A DNA stretch of 19,091 nt from assembly GCA_002305615.1 (NCBI GenBank), contig DBPU01000054.1, positions 719-19,809 of the forward strand, given 5' to 3'. Below, one piece after another: positions 9,101 through 16,210 of the stretch (its first letter is position 1; each line of letters begins with the position of its first letter). Source of the stretch: Verrucomicrobia bacterium UBA1412 (GTDB lineage: Bacteria; Verrucomicrobiota; Verrucomicrobiia; Limisphaerales; UBA1412). The position numbers and the translations under genes are program-made. Under the pieces are notes generated by a model that ran no database searches, was not told where the DNA came from, and saw nothing but the letters and a program-made list of their open reading frames with translations.

Positions 9101-12100
9101 ACTGCGGATAACAAGAGCCGCCTCTACAACACGGCCAACCCTGCTCTGACCTATACGGTAACTGACAGCAGCGGTAAGGCGGTTGCAGTTTCGGGCGCAG
9201 CGGATATCAGCACGACAGCGGTGACGACGAGCCCGGTGGGCAGCTATCCGATCACGGTCGCACAGGGAACGCTGGAATCCAACTACACCTATACTTTCAG
9301 ACCGGGCACCCTGACGGTGACCCGTCCTGCATTGAAGGTGACGGCGGACGATAAGACCCGTGCCTATAATACGGATAATCCGGCTCTGACTTATACGGTG
9401 ACCGATAGCACCGGAGCGATCTTCCCGGTTCCGGGTACGGCAGCATTGAGTACCACGGCGGTGAAGAGCAGTCCGGTGGGCAGCTATCCGATCTCGGTCT
9501 CTCAGGGGACGTTGGATAACAACTACACCTATACGTTCGTACCGGGTACGTTGACGGTGACTCCGGCCACACTCATTGTGAGCGCGGACAACAAGAGCCG
9601 TCTCTACAATACGGATAATCCGGCCCTGACTTATAAGATTACTGACAGCGTCGGTACGGTGGTTGCAGTTTCCGGAACTCCGGCCTTGAGCACGACGGCG
9701 GTGAAGAGCAGTCCTGTGGGCAGCTACCCGATCACGGTGACTCAGGGTTCACTGGAGAATAACTATACGTATACCTTCATCCCGGGTACCTTGACGGTCA
9801 CCCAGCCGGCCCTGACGGTAACGGCCGATGACAAGAGCCGTCCGTACAATACGGCCAACCCGACTCTGACCTATGTGGTGAGAGACAGCGGCGGCAAAGT
9901 AATCGCGGTATCCGGTGCGGCAGCATTGAGCACCACGGCAGTGACGACAAGCCCGGTGGGGACCTATCCCATCGCGGTAACTCAGGGTACGTTGGATAGC
10001 AACTACAGCTATACGTTCGTTAATGGTACGTTGACGGTGACTCCGGCAGCCCTCATTGTGACTGCGGATAACAAGAGCCGCCTCTACAACACGCCCAACC
10101 CTGCATTGACCTATACGGTAACCGATAGCAGCGGTAAGGCAGTTGCGGTTTCGGGTTCAGCGGCGATCAGCACCACAGCGGTGACGACGAGCCCGGTGGG
10201 CAGCTATCCCATCACGGTAGCCCAGGGAACACTGGAGAGCAACTACACCTATACCTTCAGGCCGGGTACACTGACAGTGACCCGTCCTGCGTTGACGGTG
10301 AAGGCGGATGACAAGAGCCGTCTCTACAATACCGATAACCCGCCTCTGACGTATGTCGTGACTGACAGCAGCGGAGCGGTCTTCCCGGTTTCGGGAACGG
10401 CAGCCTTGAGCACGTCGGCGGTGACGACGAGTCCGGTGGGCGATTATCCGATTTCGGTCTCCCAGGGGACGTTGGATAACAACTACAGCTACACCTATGT
10501 ACCGGGCAAGTTGACTGTGACACAGCCGGCTTTGACGGTAACGGCCGATAACAAGAGCCGCCTCTACAATACGGATAACCCGGCCCTGACTTATGTCGTG
10601 ACCGACAGCAGCGGAGCCGTGGTGAGCGTTTCGGGAACGGCAGCCTTGAGTACTACGGCGGTGAAGAGCAGTCCTGTGGGCAGCTACCCGATCACGGTAA
10701 CCCAGGGATCTCTGGATAAGAACTATACGTATACCTTCATCCCGGGTACCTTGACCATAACCAAGGGCTCCCTGATCGTGACTGCGGATGACAAGAGCCG
10801 TCTCTACAATACCGATAACCCGACCCTCACCTATGTGGTGAAGGACAGCACGGGCAAGGTGGTGAACGTGAGCGGTGCGGCTTCTCTGAGCACGATAGCC
10901 GTCAAGACGACACCTGTGGGAACGTATCCGATCGTGCCGACTCAAGGCACTCTGGATAACAACTACACCTATACGTTCGTCAATGGTACGCTGACAATTA
11001 CTCAGCCGGCCCTGACGGTGATCGCCGACAACCAGACACGTCCTTACAATACGCCTAACCCGGCCCTCACCTATGTGGTGAAGGATAGCTCGGGCAATAC
11101 GGTGAGCGTGAGCGGTTCAGCCAGTGTGACCACTACGGCCATCATTTCGAGCCCGGTGGGTGATTATCCGATTACCCCGACACAGGGTACGCTGGACAGC
11201 AACTACACCTATACCTTCAAGCCGGGTACTCTCAAGATTACCCGCAGCGCCTTGAAAGTCGTTGCTGACGATAAGAGCCGTCCGTACAATACGGCCAATC
11301 CTCCGTTGACCTACACGATCACGGATTCGAGCGGAAGCGTTGTGGGCGTGAGCGGTTCAGCCGACATCACCACGACGGCCGTAACGACCAGCAATGCGGG
11401 TGATTACCCGATTAGTGTCAGACAGGGGACTCTGGACCCGAACTACACCTACACCTACGTGAATGGGAAACTGACTGTGACGCCTATCGGTGTGGCAGTT
11501 GCACTGCCGGGCAGCGAACGCTACTACGGCCAGCGCAATGCTGAAGCGGTCAGCGACCTGACCTCCACGAACGTGAACTGGACCCGCAACGACCTGGTGT
11601 TCTACTACGGCGGCGCATGGGTACCGTTCTCGACCTTCGCCAACGCCTTCAGCGGCGACCCGCAATTCAAGACGGATGCTGTGGATTACACGGCCAAGGT
11701 GGGTAGTTATAACGTGATCGTCTACACCGGTTCCCTCAAGAGCCAGAACGTGACCATCACCAATGCGGTGAGCAGCCAGATCCTGACTGAGAACAAGAAT
11801 AACAGTCTCGATCCTCTGACCGCTCCGCTGGGAGATTACCTCCGCGTGCTGCCTGTGGACCTCCACATCACGGCTTATGCGGATCCGCCGGTCGCCCCGA
11901 TCGGTGTGACCCCGACCTTCAAGTACTACTACGGCATCACCAATGCGGTGACCGGTAAGAGAGAAGGTTTCTTCGTGAATAACGAGACCGAGGGCAACCT
12001 GATCAGCAGACCCAGATCCAGACTCAAAGATCTCTTTGTAGACCTGTCGATCCCGGGTATCTATACGCTGACGCCTTACGGTGCACAGTCGGAGAATTAC

Positions 12101-12841
12101 AATATCATCCGCCACGACGGCTCCTTCGCGGTCTTCAATGATCGCTGGGCTTTGGAAGAGGGACCTCTGCCGAGGAACTACGAGAAGACAGGGCTCTTTG
12201 AGCAGCTGGTTCTCGTGATGAATGACTCCACCAATAACTGGGTCGGCCTGGAGCTCAATGTTGCCCAGGTGATTGGCGGCACCGTGGTGAACGCCAGCAG
12301 AACGACCCCCGATGGCTACTGCCTGCTCCACAACTATCCGGTTGTGCCCGGCGAAGTGGTCGCCTTCGTGGTGGAATATCAGATTCCTGAGGGTAACTCG
12401 CTCTGGTATTATCCGGAGTATACATTCACACCGCTCTTTGCGGGAATCAATGACCGGACTGAGGTTCGTACGATTGCCTCCGGCAGTGCCAAGGCGATTA
12501 CCTCAAGGATCACGGTCGTAGATGTGCCGACCTATAACTCCGAGGATTGGACCTTCGATACGGCTCCGGCAACGCCGGCCGGTCTCAGGTACCTCGTGAA
12601 ATACGGCTGGGCAGCCTGGGTCAATGTGGGAATTCTCCTGACCGTTGACGATGTCACGGTGGGTAAGACCTACGAGATTCAGTTCTCCGATGATAACGTG
12701 ACCTGGATTCCTGTGGTTCCCAGAGTCAAAGCGACAAGCAAGACTCTGGTCTGGACCGATAAGGGAGCACCCAAGACTCCGGTTCATCCGCTGATGGGCG
12801 GCGCCCCGGCGCGCTTCTACAGAGTGGTCGAGATGCCTTAA
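6179..12841 (+). CDS. Giant secreted repeat protein: beta-helix head, 17 MBG-type repeats, C-terminal module
   Basis: A 2220-residue exported protein. A signal peptide (charged KK...WKR, hydrophobic LTSLVLTALALGAAS) probably ends after SQA near residue 42. Residues about 60-411 form a right-handed beta-helix of the polymorphic-outer-membrane/choice-of-anchor-Q kind, with repeated GGA(V/L/I) and (L/I)xNxxFxxN steps. It closes with FPIDKSSPAYNQA, DQRGISRPRA and DIGAYQLG. Residues 412-1771 are 17 consecutive 80-residue MBG-type repeats. Residues 1772 to about 1990 hold more degenerate domains, one with a YYGQRN motif. The last 220 or so form a module ending YEIQFSDD..TW...YRVVEMP, shared with the next gene. 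No LPXTG, PEP-CTERM or autotransporter barrel is seen, so export across the outer membrane is unexplained. A second ATG at 6188 is possible; neither start has a Shine-Dalgarno. Likely a surface fibre or adhesin (inference). Confidence 0.9.
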   Translation: MYIMNNGAKKGSLSSQKGYWKRGLTSLVLTALALGAASYSQAAVVSDEAGLRAAITTKDSAITIPAGATITLTLPLPTINYDTTISGAFDGSSVIDGAGAYPAFEITVGANVTIQGLTVQNSRLTGAARKGGAAISNAGNLTVSECHFLNNVVDVAGVNTTAALGGALFSNGTLSLQNSSFFNNTALGASGRVTPQGNLAPTVAAGGAVYIEGTGNVLNCTFSGNLAKGGDGVGKDPKIASSAGAHSYGGALSVDSGATATLGFLTIINNEAKGGNTEISSGGGTTGGGIGFGGAISSGSTKTTIQNNIFSGSKETSGTVVLPASSSMKPDVDGDFTDGGGNLFNSAASVVKPMTKALNGTQVFPIDKSSPAYNQAVVVASVTRDQRGISRPRAAVGTGTGFDIGAYQLGVWTVTADSKVRPYNTVNPALTYTVRDPYLNIVSVSGNADISTTAITSSPVGSYPITVSQGTLDSANDYVFVGATLTVTPVPLIVTADDKSRPYNTENPALTYVITNTSGAPVAVSGSAALSTTAVKTSPAGSYPISVAQGTLDSNYTYTFVPGTLTVTKPALTVTADDKVRPYNTANPTLTYVVRDSGGAVVAVSGTAALSTTAVTTSPVGAYPIAVTQGTLDNNYTYTFVPGTLTVTPAALIVTADNKSRLYNTANPTLTYTVKNSSGAEVAVSGTAALSTTAVTTSPVGNYPITVSQGTLETNYTYTFIPGTLTITRPALTVTADDKSRAYNTPNPALTYTVTDGSGAVVAVSGTAALSTTAVTTSPVGSYPISVSQGTLDNNYTYTFVPGTLTVVPAGLIVSADNKSRLYNTDNPPLTYVITDSFGTVVAVSGTPALSTTAVKTSPVGSYPISVAQGSLDSNYSYTFIPGTLTVTPAPLTVTADDKSRPYNTANPTLTYVVRDSGGKVVTVSGAAALSTTAVTTSPVGTYPIAVTQGTLDSNYSYTFVNGTLTVTPAALIVTADNKSRLYNTANPALTYTVTDSSGKAVAVSGAADISTTAVTTSPVGSYPITVAQGTLESNYTYTFRPGTLTVTRPALKVTADDKTRAYNTDNPALTYTVTDSTGAIFPVPGTAALSTTAVKSSPVGSYPISVSQGTLDNNYTYTFVPGTLTVTPATLIVSADNKSRLYNTDNPALTYKITDSVGTVVAVSGTPALSTTAVKSSPVGSYPITVTQGSLENNYTYTFIPGTLTVTQPALTVTADDKSRPYNTANPTLTYVVRDSGGKVIAVSGAAALSTTAVTTSPVGTYPIAVTQGTLDSNYSYTFVNGTLTVTPAALIVTADNKSRLYNTPNPALTYTVTDSSGKAVAVSGSAAISTTAVTTSPVGSYPITVAQGTLESNYTYTFRPGTLTVTRPALTVKADDKSRLYNTDNPPLTYVVTDSSGAVFPVSGTAALSTSAVTTSPVGDYPISVSQGTLDNNYSYTYVPGKLTVTQPALTVTADNKSRLYNTDNPALTYVVTDSSGAVVSVSGTAALSTTAVKSSPVGSYPITVTQGSLDKNYTYTFIPGTLTITKGSLIVTADDKSRLYNTDNPTLTYVVKDSTGKVVNVSGAASLSTIAVKTTPVGTYPIVPTQGTLDNNYTYTFVNGTLTITQPALTVIADNQTRPYNTPNPALTYVVKDSSGNTVSVSGSASVTTTAIISSPVGDYPITPTQGTLDSNYTYTFKPGTLKITRSALKVVADDKSRPYNTANPPLTYTITDSSGSVVGVSGSADITTTAVTTSNAGDYPISVRQGTLDPNYTYTYVNGKLTVTPIGVAVALPGSERYYGQRNAEAVSDLTSTNVNWTRNDLVFYYGGAWVPFSTFANAFSGDPQFKTDAVDYTAKVGSYNVIVYTGSLKSQNVTITNAVSSQILTENKNNSLDPLTAPLGDYLRVLPVDLHITAYADPPVAPIGVTPTFKYYYGITNAVTGKREGFFVNNETEGNLISRPRSRLKDLFVDLSIPGIYTLTPYGAQSENYNIIRHDGSFAVFNDRWALEEGPLPRNYEKTGLFEQLVLVMNDSTNNWVGLELNVAQVIGGTVVNASRTTPDGYCLLHNYPVVPGEVVAFVVEYQIPEGNSLWYYPEYTFTPLFAGINDRTEVRTIASGSAKAITSRITVVDVPTYNSEDWTFDTAPATPAGLRYLVKYGWAAWVNVGILLTVDDVTVGKTYEIQFSDDNVTWIPVVPRVKATSKTLVWTDKGAPKTPVHPLMGGAPARFYRVVEMP
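7412..11491 (+). repeat. 17 tandem MBG-type repeats, exact 240-bp period
   Basis: Seventeen in-frame units of exactly 240 bp (80 residues) have no insertion or deletion. The consensus starts L(T/I)VTADDKSRxYNTxNPxLTY, continues with VAVSGTAALSTTAV and SPVGSYPI, and ends QGTLDxNYTYTFxPGTLTVT. This matches MBG-type bacterial surface repeats. Unit starts are 7412 + 240n. Units 1, 16 and 17 are the most diverged; the central ones are the most alike. Confidence 0.96.
7892..10771 (+). repeat. 960-bp higher-order repeat (three full four-unit copies inside the MBG array)
   Basis: Copies are 7892-8851, 8852-9811 and 9812-10771. Units of the same class recur every fourth position. Class A (3, 7, 11, 15) has RDSGG and often FVNGTLT. 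Class B (4, 8, 12, 16) tends to LIVTADNKSRLYNT and RPGTLTVTRPA. Class C (5, 9, 13, 17) has YPISVSQGTLDNNY. Class D (2, 6, 10, 14) has QGSL and FIPGTLT; unit 2 fits less well. By hand count unit 7 and unit 11 differ at 19 of 240 bases. Adjacent units 10 and 11 differ at 18 of the first 60. Confidence 0.85.
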
Positions 12842-12891
12842 GGCACTCCGAACGCACAGGCAGCGCCTGAAGGGTAGCTGCTAAAGACGAT

Positions 12892-12927
12892 AGTCACCGT
12901 GTTGGCCTCAGGGTCGGCACGGTGACT
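12892..12927 (+). terminator. Hairpin between the giant gene and its paralogue
   Basis: A perfect 10-bp stem AGTCACCGTG / CACGGTGACT (12892-12901 with 12918-12927) encloses a 16-base loop. It is followed by CTTCCTT rather than a T-run. It sits 51 bases past the stop of the giant gene. It may be a weak or partial terminator, or a stabilising 3' structure that lowers expression of the downstream gene. Confidence 0.5.
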
Positions 12928-13025
12928 CTTCCTTCGGAGGTGAGGCTTGACTTTTGCCTGTTTTGGAATTAAATGTTCTTCAGATTGTTATCTGGCGTCG
13001 AATGGCGCCGGGAGTAGGAAAAGCG

Positions 13026-13943
13026 ATGCGAAAGGTGTTTCGAAAAAGGAAATTCAGTTTTCCGGAAGGAGGGATGCTTCAGGCTTGTGGGAGAGGTATT
13101 CTCCTCCCGGTTCTGACGTTCCTTGCGCTTTTCATATGGGGGATATCCGGCCTGCTGGCTTCCCCGGAGGATACTTATGAAATCGCGCCCCGGGATGCCG
13201 AGGAGATGACGCCGCTGGTCCATGAGGAGAGCTACGGAAGGACCGGGCCGATTGTCTTCAACCATCAGAGTGCGCTCTGGGAGCAGATTGTCCTGGTGGT
13301 GAATAACAGCTCGAGCGATTGGAGCGCGGTGGCGCTTCTGGTGAGCGATGTGAAAGGCGGGAGCATCTACAATGCGCTCAATGCCGGCGAGGGAACCTAT
13401 GAGCTGGTGCATAATCACAATGTGCCAGCCAATGGCGGAATGGTGAAATTTGTGGTCGAATATCGTGCCGATAAACCCTCGGAAGGTTTGGAATCCGAGC
13501 CGACTTTCTTTTTCCGGCCGATGACCGGCGAAGAGCGGAAAGTTACCTCGGGAAGCGCCAAGCCTGTCCGCACCACCTTTGAAGTTCAGCCTTTGGGAGT
13601 CGGCTATTACAGCGTGAATTTACCCTCATCCATCGAGGTGGATGTGCCCGAGGCGTGGAGTCTGCCTCTGAGCCCTTATGAGGTGGGCGGCTGGGCCAGC
13701 ATCGGGGTCATGCTCTCGTTTGACACCCGTCCGGGCGAGGTGTACGAGATTCAGTTTTCCGATGATGGCAGAACCTGGTTGCCGGCCCTGCCGCACCTGA
13801 GAGCTGCGGGAGCTCAGGCGATCTGGATTGATAAAGGAGCCCCCAAGACGCCCACACACCCGATGCTGACGATTGTGCCGGGCGGAATCCCAGAACCTTT
13901 GCGTCTTTACCGGGTGGTGGAGCTGCCTGATCTACCGAAGTAG
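13026..13943 (+). CDS. Secreted stand-alone paralogue of the giant protein's C-terminal module
   Basis: About 305 residues. ATG 13026 has AGGA a few bases upstream and gives a good signal peptide: basic MRKVFRKRKF, then hydrophobic ILLPVLTFLALFIWGISGLLA before SPED. Alternatives are TTG 12954 (GGAGGTGA 10 bases upstream) and ATG 13074 (AAGGAGG almost touching it). From about residue 75 it aligns with the end of the 2220-residue protein. WEQIVLVVNNSSSDW matches FEQLVLVMNDSTNNW. MVKFVVEYR matches VVAFVVEYQ, and TSGSAKPVRT matches ASGSAKAITS. YEIQFSDDGRTWLPALP matches YEIQFSDDNVTWIPVVP. IDKGAPKTPTHP matches TDKGAPKTPVHP, and YRVVELP matches YRVVEMP. No MBG repeats are present. It is probably co-expressed with the giant gene, perhaps as an anchor, cap or assembly partner (inference). 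Its stop overlaps the convergent gene by 12 bp. Confidence 0.85.
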   Translation: MRKVFRKRKFSFPEGGMLQACGRGILLPVLTFLALFIWGISGLLASPEDTYEIAPRDAEEMTPLVHEESYGRTGPIVFNHQSALWEQIVLVVNNSSSDWSAVALLVSDVKGGSIYNALNAGEGTYELVHNHNVPANGGMVKFVVEYRADKPSEGLESEPTFFFRPMTGEERKVTSGSAKPVRTTFEVQPLGVGYYSVNLPSSIEVDVPEAWSLPLSPYEVGGWASIGVMLSFDTRPGEVYEIQFSDDGRTWLPALPHLRAAGAQAIWIDKGAPKTPTHPMLTIVPGGIPEPLRLYRVVELPDLPK

Positions 13944-14969
13944 GCTGACCTTCAATTGGTAGAATTTCCCTTTCGAGGAGAGGGGAGCCGGGTCTTCGAA
14001 AAGAGTCTTTATACCTTTCTCACCTGTTTCCTCGGAAATGGGCTTCAGGATCTCTTCGGTATTGTCCCCACTGAGAGAATCCCGGGCGATGACCTCGCAG
14101 CTGCAATCCGTGGCCGCAGCCGATTTACTGAAAGAGAGCTGACAGTAGCGTTCTCCCTCTTTGCGGATAAACCCGATGGAAAGAGGATTGGCTGAATCTT
14201 TTTCCAATGGATGAGTTCCTGCGGCGTACTCGACCAGGTTGGGTAAACCATCCCGGTCGGGGTCGGCTTCGGGTGCCGCCTCTGCGTCGCCGGCGGTCCA
14301 ATAGATCGCCTGCCAGGTTTCAAAGGGGCTCAGCTCAGGCAGGGGCAGAACGTGAAACGTGTAGAGCGCTTCGGGCGAATAGATCGGCTCGGATTCGCCC
14401 ACCTTTGTAGCATGAGCCCGGAAGGAGATCTGATACACGCCCGGCGAAGTGAAACCCCAGTTGTAATGGGCATGTGCACCGGCCTGGATTTCGAGGTAAT
14501 CTCCAGAGCTGAATCCGTCGCGGCTATCCATCCGCAGATCGATGCCGCTCGTGCTTTGCCAGAGGAGGAAATTTCCCGGTCCCTCGACACCGGTGAGCTG
14601 GATCCGGATTGAATCCCGGAAGAGATCGGACGGGATATCTTCCGCGCAAATGCCGACAAAGGGGACACCTTCATAATGACTTTGCGGGAGGATCCAGAGC
14701 CAGTCTCCGCCGTCCCCCAGGGGAGTTCCTTCCGGGAGACTCATTTTCATGCTCTCCGGGCAGACGACGACACAATCTTCGGGAGGACAGCTGATTTCCC
14801 CATCCGGTGTTTCGGTTTCCACAATCAGGCTTAAGGGTTCTTCCTGTTCGGTGTCCCATTCCAGGCCCAGGAGGTCCACATGGCCCCGGGTGATCATGAG
14901 GGGAGTCTCCGCTCCCGAAGACGCCATAACGGGTAAGGAGAGCAGAAGAGATAAGATAATTTTTTTCAT
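13932..14969 (-). CDS. Choice-of-anchor-M (TIGR03769-like) surface protein
   Basis: 345 residues with a clear signal peptide (MKKIILSLLLSLPVMASSGA). The body carries the features I associate with the choice-of-anchor-M/TIGR03769 surface domain. These are RGHVDLLGLEWD (28-39), DWLWILPQSHYEGVPFVGIC (89-108) and VEGPGNFLLWQ (128-138). The hallmark AHAHYNWGFTSPGVYQISFRA follows (165-185). A linker ADPDRDGLPNLVEYAAGTHP (235-254) resembles a thrombospondin-3 calcium loop that often precedes the C-terminal beta-domain of Verrucomicrobiota secreted proteins; that domain follows and ends KFYQLKVSLLR. In actinobacteria this family accompanies metal-type ABC transporters; no transporter is visible here. 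It lies 30 bp after the pseudopilin gene and is probably co-transcribed with it. No Shine-Dalgarno is seen before the ATG. Confidence 0.8.
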   Translation of the reverse strand: MKKIILSLLLSLPVMASSGAETPLMITRGHVDLLGLEWDTEQEEPLSLIVETETPDGEISCPPEDCVVVCPESMKMSLPEGTPLGDGGDWLWILPQSHYEGVPFVGICAEDIPSDLFRDSIRIQLTGVEGPGNFLLWQSTSGIDLRMDSRDGFSSGDYLEIQAGAHAHYNWGFTSPGVYQISFRAHATKVGESEPIYSPEALYTFHVLPLPELSPFETWQAIYWTAGDAEAAPEADPDRDGLPNLVEYAAGTHPLEKDSANPLSIGFIRKEGERYCQLSFSKSAAATDCSCEVIARDSLSGDNTEEILKPISEETGEKGIKTLFEDPAPLSSKGKFYQLKVSLLR

Positions 14970-14999
14970 TAGTTTTATTAAATAGTTTCGTTACGAGAA

Positions 15000-15707
15000 T
15001 CATTGGTATCCCGGAGGCCGGGCGAAGTTATCACCGGCTTCAATTCGGGATTTCATTTTTTGGGCTTTCAGGCTCTCCACGTGGGTATCTGCAAAGAGAT
15101 AATTGGCAGAATTACCGTGGCGATCGGGCTCAATATCCTCCGTGACACTGGTCCACCCCGAGAGCCACTCTCGGGAATGGGTGTGGTCATTAAAAGTGCT
15201 GACCCCGACTTTGTGAGATATTTCAAAAGTAGTGATCGTTTTCGTGGGGAATCTGAGCGAGTCGAGCTTGCGAAAGCTTTCCAGCACGCTACCGAAGGGG
15301 TCCACCAAGTCTACCGATGTGTACTCGTTTAAGGTATAGCTGGCTGCGTTGTTTGTCAGGCGTTCCCTTTTCCGAGGGTCGGCCGGGCAGATTCGGATTC
15401 GATCCACTTTGCCGGCATAGCTTGAGAGCTGATGTATCCAGGAGACATTGGTGGTTGCCCCGTGGGTTGTCGTCGGACCGTAGCCCCGGTTATCTTCAGC
15501 GTAAAGGCTGATTGCCAGGCCGATCTGACGCATATTGTTGGCGCAGCTGATCTGTTGGGCTCTGATTTTCGCTTTGGAGAGCGCCGGCATAATCATGCCC
15601 GCCAGGATGGCGATAATGGCGATGACGACCAGGAGCTCAATGAGCGTAAAGGCAGAGCGGGAGAGAGGCTCTCTCCACTTAAAGGAGGCAAAATATTTCT
15701 GTTTCAT
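15000..15707 (-). CDS. Type II secretion-type pseudopilin (PulG-like, H-X9-D family)
   Basis: 235 residues. A basic leader of about 19 residues ends SRSA, then FTLIELLVVIAIIAILAGMIMPALSKAK forms the class III prepilin N-terminal helix. Cleavage and methylation by prepilin peptidase are expected between A19 and F20. The globular part has CANNMRQIGLAISLYAEDN, the usual 'C..NlrQiGla...Y..dn' of planctomycete/verrucomicrobial pseudopilins. The end has RHGNSANYLFADTHVESL, the H-X9-D-x-HV motif with Thr where Gly is usual. No other secretion-system genes are visible, as is common for these stand-alone pseudopilins. Between the His-rich exported protein and the choice-of-anchor-M protein it may help surface display of its neighbour (inference). 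Confidence 0.9.
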   Translation of the reverse strand: MKQKYFASFKWREPLSRSAFTLIELLVVIAIIAILAGMIMPALSKAKIRAQQISCANNMRQIGLAISLYAEDNRGYGPTTTHGATTNVSWIHQLSSYAGKVDRIRICPADPRKRERLTNNAASYTLNEYTSVDLVDPFGSVLESFRKLDSLRFPTKTITTFEISHKVGVSTFNDHTHSREWLSGWTSVTEDIEPDRHGNSANYLFADTHVESLKAQKMKSRIEAGDNFARPPGYQ

Positions 15708-15734
15708 TTTTCAATCGTATAAAGAACATTCATG

Positions 15735-15783
15735 ACGGAGACTCCGGAAAGAGTCTCCGTTTTAAGGTCCGGTAAAGGGCCTT
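15735..15783. terminator. Two adjacent hairpins between the DUF2946-like gene and the pseudopilin gene
   Basis: The first is a perfect 10-bp stem ACGGAGACTC / GAGTCTCCGT (15735-15744 with 15751-15760), loop CGGAAA. On the plus strand TTTT overlaps its end (15760-15763). The second is AAGGTCC / GGGCCTT (15764-15770 with 15777-15783) with one mismatch. Nothing upstream reads in the plus direction, and on the minus strand there is no T-run. They may be a partial terminator or a processing/stability element setting pseudopilin expression. Confidence 0.45.
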
Positions 15784-15796
15784 AACCTGGGTTCAG

Positions 15797-16210
15797 TTAT
15801 AGATTGAAAGAGGGTGGAGCCCGACCGAAGGGCAATCCCTCGGGGGCTTCCGTGGAGAGCTGATAAACGGGTTCAGCACGTAGAGAGATAAACCCGATGG
15901 GCTGGGGAGGTGCAATAAAGGTGGGTGCGTTATGGAGCAAGCCCTGGGCGATCCAGAGGACGAAGCACTCCGCCTTGGCCGGTAAATGGCCTGAGGAATC
16001 TGAATCGGAGGAGTGGCTCGGGCTCTGAGCCTCGGCTTCATGAGAGCAGGCGAGGTGATTCTCAGAACTGGAAGCGGCGTGATGAATCCACTCATGGGTT
16101 GAGGGATGGACCGCGGCCAGGAGCGCAAGCATCAGGGCCAAAAGGAGGACGGCGGAGATTCCTGTAATCCCCGCGCGATTCCAAAGTCGGCCTGAAGCAA
16201 ATGCGCGCAT
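15797..16210 (-). CDS. Small exported His-rich DUF2946-like protein
   Basis: 137 residues from ATG 16210. A TTG four codons upstream (16222) also opens the frame, but it would fall inside the predicted -10 element. A hydrophobic segment (ITGISAVLLLALMLALLAAV, 15-34) acts as signal peptide or anchor. Then HPSTHEWIHH (35-44) and a stretch dense in His, Ser and Asp follow (ENHLACSHEAEAQ...HSSDSDSSGH). Next is ECFVLWIAQGLL (81-92), and the protein ends FGRAPPSF. The 'HPS.HEW.HH ... C...(Q/H)G ... RAPP' outline is what I recall for small Verrucomicrobiota proteins related to DUF2946. Histidines plus Cys suggest periplasmic metal binding, possibly copper or zinc, but no activity is known. It is the first gene of a likely three-gene minus-strand set. 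Confidence 0.68.
   Translation of the reverse strand: MRAFASGRLWNRAGITGISAVLLLALMLALLAAVHPSTHEWIHHAASSSENHLACSHEAEAQSPSHSSDSDSSGHLPAKAECFVLWIAQGLLHNAPTFIAPPQPIGFISLRAEPVYQLSTEAPEGLPFGRAPPSFNL

Noticed and set aside
10157..10945. 262-codon and similar frames antisense to the MBG array
   Set aside because: They repeat with the array's own period and encode arginine/histidine-rich low-complexity sequence, an artefact of the repeats.
7412..11491. CRISPR-like array
   Set aside because: The repeats are 240 bp, in frame and translated, with no short direct repeat/spacer structure and no cas genes.
11357..12331. 324-codon antisense frame at the end of the giant gene
   Set aside because: Opposite a convincing secreted-protein frame; no start signal, motif or signal peptide of its own.
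6179..12841. Classical autotransporter or Chlamydia-type Pmp
   Set aside because: The head resembles a Pmp beta-helix, but there is no C-terminal beta-barrel with a terminal aromatic residue, and the repeats are MBG-type.
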